From NCBI GenBank assembly GCA_964436825.1, contig CAYTEO010000002.1, positions 123,166-187,165 of the forward strand: 64,000 nt of DNA, in the 5' to 3' direction. Positions 26,923-35,927 of the stretch are shown here, piece after piece (the first letter of the stretch is position 1; each line of letters opens with the position of its first letter). This stretch comes from CAYTEO01 sp964436825 (GTDB lineage Bacteria; Krumholzibacteriota; Krumholzibacteriia; LZORAL124-64-63). The notes under the pieces are model-generated. The model was not told the DNA's origin and made no database searches. It saw only the letters and a list, made by a program, of their open reading frames with translations. The position numbers and the translations under genes are program-made.

Positions 26923-29900
26923 TCAGTGTTCCACGGCCAGGCGCGTCCAGCGCGGTCCCCCGCCACCGCCCGGCGGCATGAGACGGCACATGTAGACTCC
27001 CGAGGCCAGGGTGGAGATGTTCCAGGGCAGTTCCTGGACGAGTCCCGCCGCGCCGACGTGGCGCAGGCGGGCGACCTGCTCCCCCTCCAGGTCGAAGACG
27101 GTGATCGCCACCTCGCCACCGACGGCCGCCGTGTAGCGGAACGTCACCGCATCGCCGCCGGCCGGGTTGGGATAGACGATGAAGTCCGCCCCCGCCACGT
27201 CGGCCGCGGGCGCGACGGCAATGGCCGTGGGCGTCCCCGTCGTCCCCCGCCGCAGGGCGCCGCCGCCCGGCCCCAGCCAGGCCGAGGTCGCCGTCATGCC
27301 GGCCACCCGCCACCCGGCCACCCGGCCGTCCACGTGCCGGTGGCCGATCCCGGGCGTGGAACGTCCGCCGGGAACCACGAGCCAGAGGTCCGGCGCGCTC
27401 TCCGGGCCTGCCACCAGGCCGTTCTCTCCCCGGTCGCCGAACAGCAGCGGCGTCCCCGGCAGGAGGCGGCCGCGGGCGTCGAAGGCCAGCAGGTGTCCCC
27501 CGTCGGTGGCCAGCAGCAGGTCGTTGCCGCCGTCGCCGTCGGCGTCCAGGACGACGCAGGCCCCGGTCCAGCGCGTCGCCGGGTCCAGGGGGAACCGGTC
27601 GGCCAGGACCAGGGGATAGCCGCCGAGGACGGCGCCTGCCTGGTTGAGCACGGTGACCCGGGTCGGGCCGACCAGGACGATGTCGTCGCGGCCGTCCCCG
27701 TCCAGGTCCGCCACCGCCGGGGGCGCCAGTGGCGCCTCCCGCAGGGGATCGGTCCAGAGGTCCTCGTCCAGGACCAGGCCCGTGGCCGGATCCCAGGCGA
27801 CGACCTGGAGGTCCCGCTCCCCGAGCAGCAGCAGCAACCGCCTCTCCCCGTCCACGACCACGCCCAGGCGCGGCGTTCCCCCGGCCGCGACGGCCACCGG
27901 ACCGTCGGCGACGACCGCGCCCGCCGCCCCGTCCCACAGGAACCAGGTGTCGGCCGTGGCCAGCAGCAGGGCGTCGCCGGAGGGCCCGGGGACGACGACC
28001 GGATCGGCCCACGAGCCGGTCGCGCCCTCGATCGCCACGACCGAGGTGTCCGCCGGGTCGTCCAGCGGCAGCCGCACGAGCCGTCCGCCGGTCGCAGGCA
28101 CGACCAGCGCCGGGACGCCCGCAGCGTCCAGGACGACGACCGGTGCCGCCGTGACGGTGTCGGCCGGGGTGGCCGGCCCCCAGAGGGGATCCCATGTCGT
28201 ACCCGACAGCGTGGTGGACCAACAGGCCGCCGCACCGTCGCGGCAGACGGCCACGATCCGCTGCTCGCCACCGGGCAGGTCCACCAGGACCGGGGGCCCC
28301 GCCAGCGCCGCCGGCAGGTTCCAGAGCGTCCCCGGGGGACCGCCGGCGCCCAGGGAACCCGCGGGCGGCAGGGTGTCGGTGAGGGCCAGCAGCAGGGGCG
28401 GTTCCAGGACGGCGCCGGCGGTGTCGACGACGGCCGCCGTGCCGACCAGCAGCAGCGGGTGCGCTTCACCGTCGCGGACCACCGTGACCGGGGTGGCGCT
28501 CCGCGGCTCGATCCGCCGCGGCGCCGCGCCGCCCGTCGCCGGAGGCACCCGCCACGGCGTGCCGGGCGCGAAGCCGGCCAGCCGGCCCGTGAAGGTCATC
28601 GTCGGCAACGCCGCGGAGATGTCCGCCAGCTCGACCCCGGTCCAGCTGCGGTCGTAGGCCCGGCTCGACGGCGGCCCTTTCTGGGTCAGGGCAGCCGCAT
28701 TGTCGGCGCGGAACGGATCGCTGGCCGAGCCGAAGAAGCCGATGACGTACGGCTCGTAGACGCCCACGTCCTGGATCCCGTCCGCCTCGAGCAGGCGCAG
28801 CCCGTCGCCGTCGGTGTTGATGGCGTTGTCGGCCAGGCGGGACTCGATGCGGTCCTCGTTGACGTGCCAGACCAGCAGGCCGCCCGCCGGCAGGAAGAAG
28901 TCGTACATGCCGGTGTTGCGGGGACGCACCCCTTCCGGCCCCGGGCCGTCGGGATCGACCTCGTCGCCGCCCATGTAGAGGAAGACCCCGGTGTCCGGGT
29001 CGCGCACGAAGCCGATGCCGGTCTGGTCGGGCAGCTCGTCGCCGGTCTCGGGGACCCAGCGGTTCTCCAGCAGGAAGAACTCCCGCGGGGCAGCGCCCGC
29101 GACGACCGCCTGCGGGTAGCCGGGATCGAAATCGTAGGGCAGGCCGCCGACCGACTGGCCCGAGTACCAGCGCGCGTACTGGGAGCGCGGCACCTCGATG
29201 GCCGGCAGGTGGATCCGGCTGGCCGTGCCGGTCAGCGGGGCCGGCTCCACCCAGCCCAGGAACCACTTGTTCCAGATCCCCAGCGACGGCGGCAGCAGCC
29301 CGGCGACGCTGTAGACGTCGATGGAGTCGGGATCGCTCTCGCTGAGGAACCCGATGTTGGCGATCAGGTTCGGCCCGCTGTCCATCAGGTCCCACAGGCC
29401 GGCCGCCGGCAGGCCGGTGCTCGTGTCGTAGACGTCGACCAGGCCGAGGGCGTGGCCGAACTCGTGGTACATGGCGCCGGCGATGCTGCCGAGGAAGCCG
29501 TCCTGGGTCGTCGTCTCGGGGATGATCGAGCACTCCGAGAGGATCCCCGGCTGGCCCGTCTCCGTGTCCAGCGAGGTCAGCGCGACCGGTTCGCCCAGCT
29601 TGACGAAGAAGGTGGGGATGTCGTAGGGCGAGTCCTGGTTGATGTCGCTCTGCCAGTCCGAGCCGCTGTGGACGAAGACGATGTAGGTCAGCGGGTCGTC
29701 GTCGTCGTAGTCGGCCAGCGACGCGCTGCCGTCGGCCTGGGTTCCCGCGTCGGCCGCGGCGATCATGTCCTGGACCAGGCGTTCGAGGGCCGCCAGGGTC
29801 CACCCGCCCTCGGGCGCGTAGTCGGCGATGTCGCCCAGTCTGTAGCAGTCCTGGTCCCCCTCCGGCAGGACGCGACCCTCGATCCGCAACAGGCCGCCCG

Positions 29901-30381
29901 ACTGGAGGTTGTAGTACTCGGACAGGCCGAACAGGTGGGACTCGAAGTAGGCCCTGTCGTGGGGCGGCGGATCGATGACGGCGTCGGGATCGGGCTCCAG
30001 CTGGAAGCCGCCGTCGGTCGTCACGCTGGTCAGGTCCCCGGCCCGGTCGGTCTCGAACCCGATGCGGACCAGCAGGACGCGCAGGACCGCCGGGGTGGCG
30101 TCCTTCCCGCCGACGGGGACGACCCCGGCACGCGCCATCTCCGCCGCCGCGCGCCGGGAGACGTGGTGGCCCGCCAGCAGGTCGTGGACCTGCCGCCAGC
30201 GCTCCCGCAACACGGCCGACTGTCGCTCCAGCCGTTGGCCGTCGACACCCGGCGCGTCGGGGGCGAGCCGCCTGACCGGCACCTTCTCGAACCGGCGCGG
30301 GGCAGCGGACGACGCCGCGACCACCGCGCCACAGGCGAGCAGCGAGAGGACGATGGTCGCGGCGAGTCGTCTGCCGTTCAC
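26923..30381 (-). CDS. Secreted M6-family metalloprotease with C-terminal FlgD-like sorting domain
   Basis: 1152 aa. A signal peptide (ATIVLSLLACGAVVAASSA) is followed by an M6 (immune inhibitor A-like) zinc protease domain. The HExxH motif is HEFGH at 306-310, continuing ALGLVDVYD, with the third ligand region near GLWDLMDSG. The middle holds FG-GAP/VCBS-like propeller repeats (VADLDGDGRDDIVLVG, LDADGDGGNDLLLAT). The last 90 residues form a FlgD-Ig/type IX-like domain: YPNPAGGDAVTFRY, then ITVFDLEGEQVARL and ASGVYMCRL. GTG start at 30381 with GGGAGG. It is the obvious candidate cargo for the PorU/PorV-like proteins encoded next to it. Confidence 0.88.
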   Translation of the reverse strand: MNGRRLAATIVLSLLACGAVVAASSAAPRRFEKVPVRRLAPDAPGVDGQRLERQSAVLRERWRQVHDLLAGHHVSRRAAAEMARAGVVPVGGKDATPAVLRVLLVRIGFETDRAGDLTSVTTDGGFQLEPDPDAVIDPPPHDRAYFESHLFGLSEYYNLQSGGLLRIEGRVLPEGDQDCYRLGDIADYAPEGGWTLAALERLVQDMIAAADAGTQADGSASLADYDDDDPLTYIVFVHSGSDWQSDINQDSPYDIPTFFVKLGEPVALTSLDTETGQPGILSECSIIPETTTQDGFLGSIAGAMYHEFGHALGLVDVYDTSTGLPAAGLWDLMDSGPNLIANIGFLSESDPDSIDVYSVAGLLPPSLGIWNKWFLGWVEPAPLTGTASRIHLPAIEVPRSQYARWYSGQSVGGLPYDFDPGYPQAVVAGAAPREFFLLENRWVPETGDELPDQTGIGFVRDPDTGVFLYMGGDEVDPDGPGPEGVRPRNTGMYDFFLPAGGLLVWHVNEDRIESRLADNAINTDGDGLRLLEADGIQDVGVYEPYVIGFFGSASDPFRADNAAALTQKGPPSSRAYDRSWTGVELADISAALPTMTFTGRLAGFAPGTPWRVPPATGGAAPRRIEPRSATPVTVVRDGEAHPLLLVGTAAVVDTAGAVLEPPLLLALTDTLPPAGSLGAGGPPGTLWNLPAALAGPPVLVDLPGGEQRIVAVCRDGAAACWSTTLSGTTWDPLWGPATPADTVTAAPVVVLDAAGVPALVVPATGGRLVRLPLDDPADTSVVAIEGATGSWADPVVVPGPSGDALLLATADTWFLWDGAAGAVVADGPVAVAAGGTPRLGVVVDGERRLLLLLGERDLQVVAWDPATGLVLDEDLWTDPLREAPLAPPAVADLDGDGRDDIVLVGPTRVTVLNQAGAVLGGYPLVLADRFPLDPATRWTGACVVLDADGDGGNDLLLATDGGHLLAFDARGRLLPGTPLLFGDRGENGLVAGPESAPDLWLVVPGGRSTPGIGHRHVDGRVAGWRVAGMTATSAWLGPGGGALRRGTTGTPTAIAVAPAADVAGADFIVYPNPAGGDAVTFRYTAAVGGEVAITVFDLEGEQVARLRHVGAAGLVQELPWNISTLASGVYMCRLMPPGGGGGPRWTRLAVEH

Positions 30382-30415
30382 GCTGGCCTCCCTGCCGGAC
30401 GTCGTGGCTGTCCCA

Positions 30416-31441
30416 TCAGAAATCGTACCCCAGGGAAATCCGGTTGACCCTGTCCAGCCCCTTGGCCTGCGGGATCGAGGCGTAGCCGAAGATGATGTTC
30501 TTGCCGAGCCAGTTGCCCAGGTTCAGGCCCAGACCCCAGGTCGTGTCCTCGATCTCCCCGGTCCCCTTCTTGTACCCGAAGCGGACGAACAGGGAGCTGG
30601 CGTAGCCCCACTCGACGCCGGCGCCCCACTCGTTCTGGTCGAAGTCGGGCTTGAAGGAGTAGTCCTGCTTGCCGTCGTCCCACTTCAGCAGCGGCACCAT
30701 GAAGTCGCCCACCAGCAGCAGGGAACTGTTCTCCGACTGCGCCAGCCCGTAGGCGATCCCGACGGTGAAGGTCCGCGGCAGCGGATCGCTCTGGTCCGAG
30801 TCGACGTGGGTGATGTCGGGGCCGATGTTGCGCACCGCGACGCCGATGTTCATCCGCCGGCCGGGCACCTTGTAGAGCAGGCCGGCGTCGATGGCGAAGG
30901 TGCTGGCCGTCCCGCCTGTCCCGTCCTGCAGGACGTTGTTGGGGGCGAGCTTGTCGTGGTAGAACTTGGCGCCGAAGCCGATGCCCAGGTTGGGCGACAT
31001 CTTCGTCCCGTAGCCGATCCCGAAGGCCCACATGTTCGAGGAGAACTCGCCGGTGACGGCGCCGGAGTCGTCGGTGGCCGTCTGGTCGCCCATGTCCAGG
31101 TAGGTGATGTGGGCGCCGAAGGTGCCGCCCCACTTGCGGGTGACGTAGCCGCCCCAGTAGAGGCTGATGTCGTCGGCCAGGTCCGGCACCAGGTTCGACT
31201 GCATCACACCCAGGCGACCGGGGTGGACGTCGGTGGCGAAGGCCAGACCGCCCGGGTTCCACCACAGGGCCGCGGCGTCCTGTGCCAGGGCCGTGCCCGC
31301 CTCGCCGAGCGCGTTGTAGCGCGCGTCGACGGGGAACTCCAGGACGATGGCGCCGGCGCCGGCGACGGCCCAGACCGTCGTGGAAGTCCCGGCCAGCAGG
31401 GCCGCCAGGGCCAGCGAGATCCACATTGCCTTCCTCAGCAT
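30416..31441 (-). CDS. PorV/PorQ-family outer-membrane protein
   Basis: 341 aa with a signal peptide (MWISLALAALLAGTSTTVWA). It begins its mature part with the PorV/PorQ (UPF0164-like) block: LEFPVDARYNALGEAGTALA then DAAALWWNPGGLAF, where the N-P-A/G-G turn is the family hallmark. The remainder is FadL-like barrel strands, including WAFGIGYGTKMSPNLGIGFG and VAVRNIGPDI, ending ISLGYDF with a terminal phenylalanine. PorV in Porphyromonas carries type IX cargo to the PorU sortase. It follows the C25 protease gene by 82 bases, matching the porU-porV order of Bacteroidota. The ATG at 31441 has GGAGGTAAGAGG before it. Confidence 0.85.
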   Translation of the reverse strand: MLRKAMWISLALAALLAGTSTTVWAVAGAGAIVLEFPVDARYNALGEAGTALAQDAAALWWNPGGLAFATDVHPGRLGVMQSNLVPDLADDISLYWGGYVTRKWGGTFGAHITYLDMGDQTATDDSGAVTGEFSSNMWAFGIGYGTKMSPNLGIGFGAKFYHDKLAPNNVLQDGTGGTASTFAIDAGLLYKVPGRRMNIGVAVRNIGPDITHVDSDQSDPLPRTFTVGIAYGLAQSENSSLLLVGDFMVPLLKWDDGKQDYSFKPDFDQNEWGAGVEWGYASSLFVRFGYKKGTGEIEDTTWGLGLNLGNWLGKNIIFGYASIPQAKGLDRVNRISLGYDF

Positions 31442-31523
31442 CCTCTTACCTCCGATCGGTGTTGGGCGGCGCCAGCGGCGCCTCTGTCGTTCGTCTCTCC
31501 CTGACACTCCGCGCGCCGTCGCC

Positions 31524-34500
31524 TCAGTGCATGACCACGAGCCGGCCGGTCACGGTGACCGGATGGTCCGGGTCGGCGGCGCGACGTCCCTTCAGGACGT
31601 AGATGTAGACACCGTTGGCGGGGCGGTCGCCCCTGTCGTCACGTCCGTCCCAGGTCAGGATCTGGGGACCGGCCGTCTCGAAAACGTGTCGCTGGTGGTG
31701 GAGCCGGTGACCGTCCAGGGTGAAGATCTCCCAGGTCACGGTCATCGGGTCGCTCAGCTCGAACAGCAGGCGGACGGGACCGTCCGCGGGGTTGGGGAAC
31801 GGCGTGACGTCGTCGATCCGCGTCACGTCGCCAGCCACCAGCTGGAAACCGAGCGTGTCGCTGCCGGCGTTGCCCAGGCCGTCGCTGGCGTGCAGGGCCA
31901 CCACATGGGGCCCCGGCGCCAGGTCGGCGGGCAGCGGCAGGGCGAGGCTCCCCCGGGTGTAGCTGCCGGGATCGTAGCGGAACATGCTCGAGACGTCGCT
32001 CATGAACCCCGTCCCGTCGAACTCGAGCAGGACGCTGTTCAGGGGGGTCGTCCCCAGGATGGCGATCCCGCTGGTGTCGGTCAGGACGGCCGTCAGCTCG
32101 GTGCCGGGCTTGACCCGCCGCCGCCCGTCCGCGAAGGCCAGGTCGATCCTGGGCCCCTGCAGGTCGTCGAGGGGACCGACGGGGGCGTCGACGACCGGCA
32201 GAGACACGCTCTGGACCACACCGCCGGTCTCCGTCCAGAGGATCAGCCGCAGGCGTCCGCCGTCGCCGGTGCGCAGCTGGAGCGGCACCTTGAAGGGGAC
32301 GCTCACCGTGTCGCCAGTGACCTCGCCCGTGCCGGCGAAGACCGGGGCGCCGGGCAGCCAGTGCCAGAGGGTCGTCGTCGCGTCGGGCTGCTGGAGGATC
32401 ATGTGCCGGGCCTCCTGGACCAGGAGGTCGTAGCCGGCCACCTGCTCCGGGGTCATCCCCGCCGCCGCCAGGTGGCCCAGGGCGCGCTCCCGCCAGCCGG
32501 TCCGCAGGGTGTCGACGCTGCCGGGCAGCAGCAGATCGCGCCCGACGGGCTGGGGCAGGCCGAGGGCGGGATCGGTGAACAGGTGGTAGCGCTGGCTGTT
32601 GCGCATGTACGTCTGCCCGTAGGCGACCATCGCCACCTTGGCCGCCTGCAGGGCCAGGCCGAGGGGGATCGAGTCGACGACGGCACGGGAGGGGTAGAGC
32701 GCGGCGTAGAACGCGTTGGACAGGGCGTTGTTGGGCGAGATGTAGCTGACCTGGGCCGCGGCGATGGCGCCGATGGCCCCGCCGTCCGGCTGGTCGACGA
32801 ACACCTCGGCCATGCTCTGCCGCAGCGGGTTGTCGAAGATCCCGACGTCGCAGCTGAAGGCCAGGAAGATCCCGCGACGCATCCCGTTGCCCAGCGAGTA
32901 GATGTCCTGGGTCAGGAAGACCTGCTCGTCCGCCAGGGTGTTGTCCGCCCCGTGCCCGATGTAGTGGAAGAGGGTCAGTCCCTTCTGCCAGGCCTCCCGC
33001 GCCGCCTGGCGGGCCAGCGGCTTGTAGAAGCTGCTGGGCGACTGGTAGTCGTAGTCGGAGAGATAGATCTTCTCCACGTCCAGGGACGGCGGCAGGTAGG
33101 TGTCGACGATGTGCTCGGCCTGCTCCTGGTGGTCCTCCTGGACGTCCTGGTTGCTGGGCTGGTAGAAGTCGTCGGCCACCATGGCGACCCGGTTGCGCCA
33201 CAGGCCCGGCGGCGGCGCCGTCTCGTAGGCGATGACACGCTCGACGAACGCCTCGGCCTCGTCGGGATCCTGCACCGGCAACCGGCCCACGGCCAGGTCC
33301 GGGGCATCGACGCCGCCTGCCACCAGCGGCGCGTCGAAGGCGACGAGGTCGTCGTCGCTGGGGTAGGGCAGGGACGAGTAGTAGATGATCGGCCGCGGGA
33401 AGCTGGTGCGCACGACCGTCGGCACGATGTCGGCCAGCAGGGTGTTGCCGTAGCCGCGGTAGTCCCGGCTGGCGTCCCCCAGCAGGCAGACGTACGCCAG
33501 GCGCCCCCCACGCACCCAGAGCCACTTGCAGAAGTTGCGCAGGGCCAGGGGATCCTTCACGCCGCCGCCGAAGGCGTCGTAGATGTTGTCGACGGCGACG
33601 GCGACGGCGCGGGGCGAGGAGATCCCCCGCAGCAGCGCGCTGCGGTGGGCTGCCAGCCGTCCGGCCGCCCCGCCGAGCCCCGTCCCGTGGATGACGACCG
33701 CGTCGACGTCGGCTTCCATCCGCCGCAGGCGGTCCGGCCGACGCAGGGCCAGGCCGGCGGGCGAGAACTGCTCCCCCGCGTCGACCAGGACGACGTGGAG
33801 ATCGACGCCCGGGTCGCGCTGGACGCCGAGCGTCAGGGTATCCCCCCGCTCCGACCCCACCAGCAGGCGCGGTGCGTCGGGCCGGCTCACGTCCCACGCC
33901 TCCGGAACGCCGCCCGCGCGGTGGGTGATCACCAGGTCGAAGGGTCCGGGCGACGCCACCTCGTCGCCCCAGTGGACCAGCCGCCGCTGGCCCTCCCCCT
34001 TCTCCAGGGGACGGCGATAGACGAGGTCGATCGAGTCCAGGATCAACGCCGGATAGCCGGCCCCGGTGTCCCGGCGCAGGTACAGGGTGTTCGCCCCCGG
34101 GCGCATGCGGTTGCTGTGGCCGACCAGGGAGATCCGGAGGCTGTCGGACTCCGAGGCGATGGACCAGCTCCGGGTGGCTGTCTCCCCCTCCTGGTCGCCG
34201 TCGTTCAGCCAGGCCGAGGCGACGTTGACCAGCGTCGAGGAATGGGAGGCCAGGCGGTAGGAACGCAGCTCGATCCGGTAGAAGAGGTCCGTCCCCGGCA
34301 GGGGAGCCGGCTCGGTGAACGGGATGGCCTTGGTCGTGGTGATCGAGACGTCCCAGGCCCAGTTGTCCAGCAGCCGGCCGTAGACCTCGATGTAGGACTG
34401 TTCCAGGTGTCGCCGCGCCCGGTCGCTGGTGACCCGGGTACCGCCGGTGGCCGGCGCCTGGACCACCGGGACGCGCAGCGGCGATGCCGGCCAGGGGTCG

Positions 34501-35543
34501 GGCGTCTGGTAGTCCTCCCACGTCAGCCAGTAGGTGGTCGTCGCCGAGTAGGGATGTTCCTGCCAGGCCAGCGGGTCGGCCCCGGGAACGAAGCGGTCGC
34601 GCCAGTCGTCGGCGGTGACGGCGTAGAACTCGATGGCATCCCCCGGTCCCCAGACGCCGTCGCCGTCGATGACCCGCAGGGGAACCTCGGTCAGGCCGTC
34701 CCAGCCCACCTGCCAGCTTCCGTCGCTGTCGGGATCGGCCGGCAGCGGCAGCGGCCAGGCGCGCAGCAGGCGCAGGCTCGCCGGATCGACGGTCTCGGCC
34801 GGGATGCCGGCCGCGGTGAGCTGGGAAGCGACCAGGCGGTGGATCCCGGTCTGCGCGATCGTCAGCTTCAACCAGTGGCTGGTGAGGGTGAAGGCCGATG
34901 GCGTCCCGTCGCGGGCCGCCTTCTCGGCGGCGAGGACCACGGCACCGGCCGCCAGGCGCGCGGCCAGGTCGGGATTGACGAGCCCGGGCACCGGCGGCAG
35001 GGAGACGCTGCCGCCCCGCTTGGCGGCAGCGAGCTGGCGGCGGCCGGCGATGTCGCCGGGATGGCCGATCTCCAGGACCAGACGCTCCGGCAGGGCCCCG
35101 CCCAGGGCGAGGGGATCGACATGGATCCCGCGGATCGTCACCCCGCGCCAGCGGGACGCCGGGCCGACGGAGACGGCACGCCCCCAGTCGACGGTTCCGC
35201 TGGCCGGCCGCCGCCAGCGGACGTCGACGATCCGCCAGTCGGGTTCCCCGGTCCCCGGGACGGCCAGCAGGAGATCGGCGCCACGGGGCAGGGGTCGGGA
35301 CTCCCCTTCACCCTCGACCAGGCGCGGCGCCGGCCCGCGCCAGGCCGCCGGCGCCGTGGCGGGATCGACGCCCTCGGGAACGGTCACCGGGAAGACGATC
35401 TGCACCCTCGTGGCGGTCGCCGAGGCGGCGAGTGTCGTGACGACCGGCCGTTCCAGCAGGACGGCACCCCGGGGCGCCGCCAGCGCCGTCACGGCGGCCA
35501 GCAGCAGCCCCACGAACGGGAGATGTCGCCGCAGGCTCCTCAT
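31524..35543 (-). CDS. PorU-like C25 (gingipain-family) peptidase
   Basis: 1339 aa with a signal peptide (LPFVGLLLAAVTALAA). The C25 caspase-like core has the catalytic histidine H864 in LFHYIGHGADN and cysteine C898 in FLAFSCDVGIFDN. Upstream blocks fit the family (YVCLLGDASRDYRGYGN, VGRLPVQDPDEAEAFVERVI). The last 100 residues form a FlgD-like domain: TPFPNPADGPVRLLFELSDP, LTWDGRDDRGD and ANGVYIYVLKG. PorU is the type IX secretion sortase; the adjacent PorV-like gene supports that reading. A secreted C25 protease that is cargo rather than sortase remains possible. Its ATG overlaps the Trm112-like stop (ATGA). Confidence 0.85.
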   Translation of the reverse strand: MRSLRRHLPFVGLLLAAVTALAAPRGAVLLERPVVTTLAASATATRVQIVFPVTVPEGVDPATAPAAWRGPAPRLVEGEGESRPLPRGADLLLAVPGTGEPDWRIVDVRWRRPASGTVDWGRAVSVGPASRWRGVTIRGIHVDPLALGGALPERLVLEIGHPGDIAGRRQLAAAKRGGSVSLPPVPGLVNPDLAARLAAGAVVLAAEKAARDGTPSAFTLTSHWLKLTIAQTGIHRLVASQLTAAGIPAETVDPASLRLLRAWPLPLPADPDSDGSWQVGWDGLTEVPLRVIDGDGVWGPGDAIEFYAVTADDWRDRFVPGADPLAWQEHPYSATTTYWLTWEDYQTPDPWPASPLRVPVVQAPATGGTRVTSDRARRHLEQSYIEVYGRLLDNWAWDVSITTTKAIPFTEPAPLPGTDLFYRIELRSYRLASHSSTLVNVASAWLNDGDQEGETATRSWSIASESDSLRISLVGHSNRMRPGANTLYLRRDTGAGYPALILDSIDLVYRRPLEKGEGQRRLVHWGDEVASPGPFDLVITHRAGGVPEAWDVSRPDAPRLLVGSERGDTLTLGVQRDPGVDLHVVLVDAGEQFSPAGLALRRPDRLRRMEADVDAVVIHGTGLGGAAGRLAAHRSALLRGISSPRAVAVAVDNIYDAFGGGVKDPLALRNFCKWLWVRGGRLAYVCLLGDASRDYRGYGNTLLADIVPTVVRTSFPRPIIYYSSLPYPSDDDLVAFDAPLVAGGVDAPDLAVGRLPVQDPDEAEAFVERVIAYETAPPPGLWRNRVAMVADDFYQPSNQDVQEDHQEQAEHIVDTYLPPSLDVEKIYLSDYDYQSPSSFYKPLARQAAREAWQKGLTLFHYIGHGADNTLADEQVFLTQDIYSLGNGMRRGIFLAFSCDVGIFDNPLRQSMAEVFVDQPDGGAIGAIAAAQVSYISPNNALSNAFYAALYPSRAVVDSIPLGLALQAAKVAMVAYGQTYMRNSQRYHLFTDPALGLPQPVGRDLLLPGSVDTLRTGWRERALGHLAAAGMTPEQVAGYDLLVQEARHMILQQPDATTTLWHWLPGAPVFAGTGEVTGDTVSVPFKVPLQLRTGDGGRLRLILWTETGGVVQSVSLPVVDAPVGPLDDLQGPRIDLAFADGRRRVKPGTELTAVLTDTSGIAILGTTPLNSVLLEFDGTGFMSDVSSMFRYDPGSYTRGSLALPLPADLAPGPHVVALHASDGLGNAGSDTLGFQLVAGDVTRIDDVTPFPNPADGPVRLLFELSDPMTVTWEIFTLDGHRLHHQRHVFETAGPQILTWDGRDDRGDRPANGVYIYVLKGRRAADPDHPVTVTGRLVVMH

Positions 35544-35731
35544 CGCTCGCCCGCATCCACGCCCTCGGGCAGGGGCTCGGCCTCATCGAGGAGCATGATG
35601 GGGATGTCGTCCTCGACACGGAAACGGAGGCGACACACCGGACAATCCAGGGCCGTGTGGTCCGGCAGCGGGACCAGGGAGCCCTTGCATGCGGGGCAGG
35701 CCAGGATCTCCAGCAGATCGGGATCTAGCAT
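35540..35731 (-). CDS. Trm112/YcaR-like zinc-ribbon protein
   Basis: 63 aa. Two CxxC pairs (CPACKGSL and CPVCRLRF, about 19 residues apart) form a zinc ribbon; the N-terminus MLDPDLLEILACPACK and the DDIPIMLLDEAEPL tail match the Trm112/UPF0434 family. Bacterial members are small accessory proteins of uncertain role, often beside lipid A or envelope genes. It is the first gene after the strong promoter at 35.9 kb and its stop overlaps the PorU-like start. The frame is open upstream, but the ATG at 35731 follows GGAGGAG and begins the conserved domain. Confidence 0.85.
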   Translation of the reverse strand: MLDPDLLEILACPACKGSLVPLPDHTALDCPVCRLRFRVEDDIPIMLLDEAEPLPEGVDAGER

Positions 35732-35892
35732 CCGACTCCTCCTCCACGGGCGAGGCGATATCGACCCGGACGGCATGCAGTCACCGCCCATCCCATGTCT
35801 GGTACGGGGGAAACAGGTCGCGGCGGTCGGTCCCCTCCGCCCGGGCAGTCCGTACCAGGCGGAGAGAATACCGGAAGAGGTTGGCGGGACAA

Positions 35893-35922
35893 AGTATAAA
35901 GGCAAGCCGGTGCCGCCGTCAA
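35893..35922 (-). promoter_or_regulatory. Sigma-70-like promoter for the Trm112/PorU/PorV block
   Basis: On the minus strand TTGACG is followed after 18 bases by TATACT, five of six matches in each hexamer. The predicted start is near 35886, leaving a leader of about 155 bases before the Trm112-like ATG. It lies just after the accA stop codon, in a local AT-rich island. It is the last clear promoter seen before the aroK promoter at 7.5 kb, so the envelope block may be one long transcription unit. Confidence 0.65.
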
Positions 35923-35927
35923 GGGGG

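Noticed and set aside
31468..31482. GGCGCC-AGC-GGCGCC hairpin between the PorU-like and PorV-like genes
   Set aside because: Only six base pairs with a three-base loop and no T tract; too common in this base composition to call a terminator.
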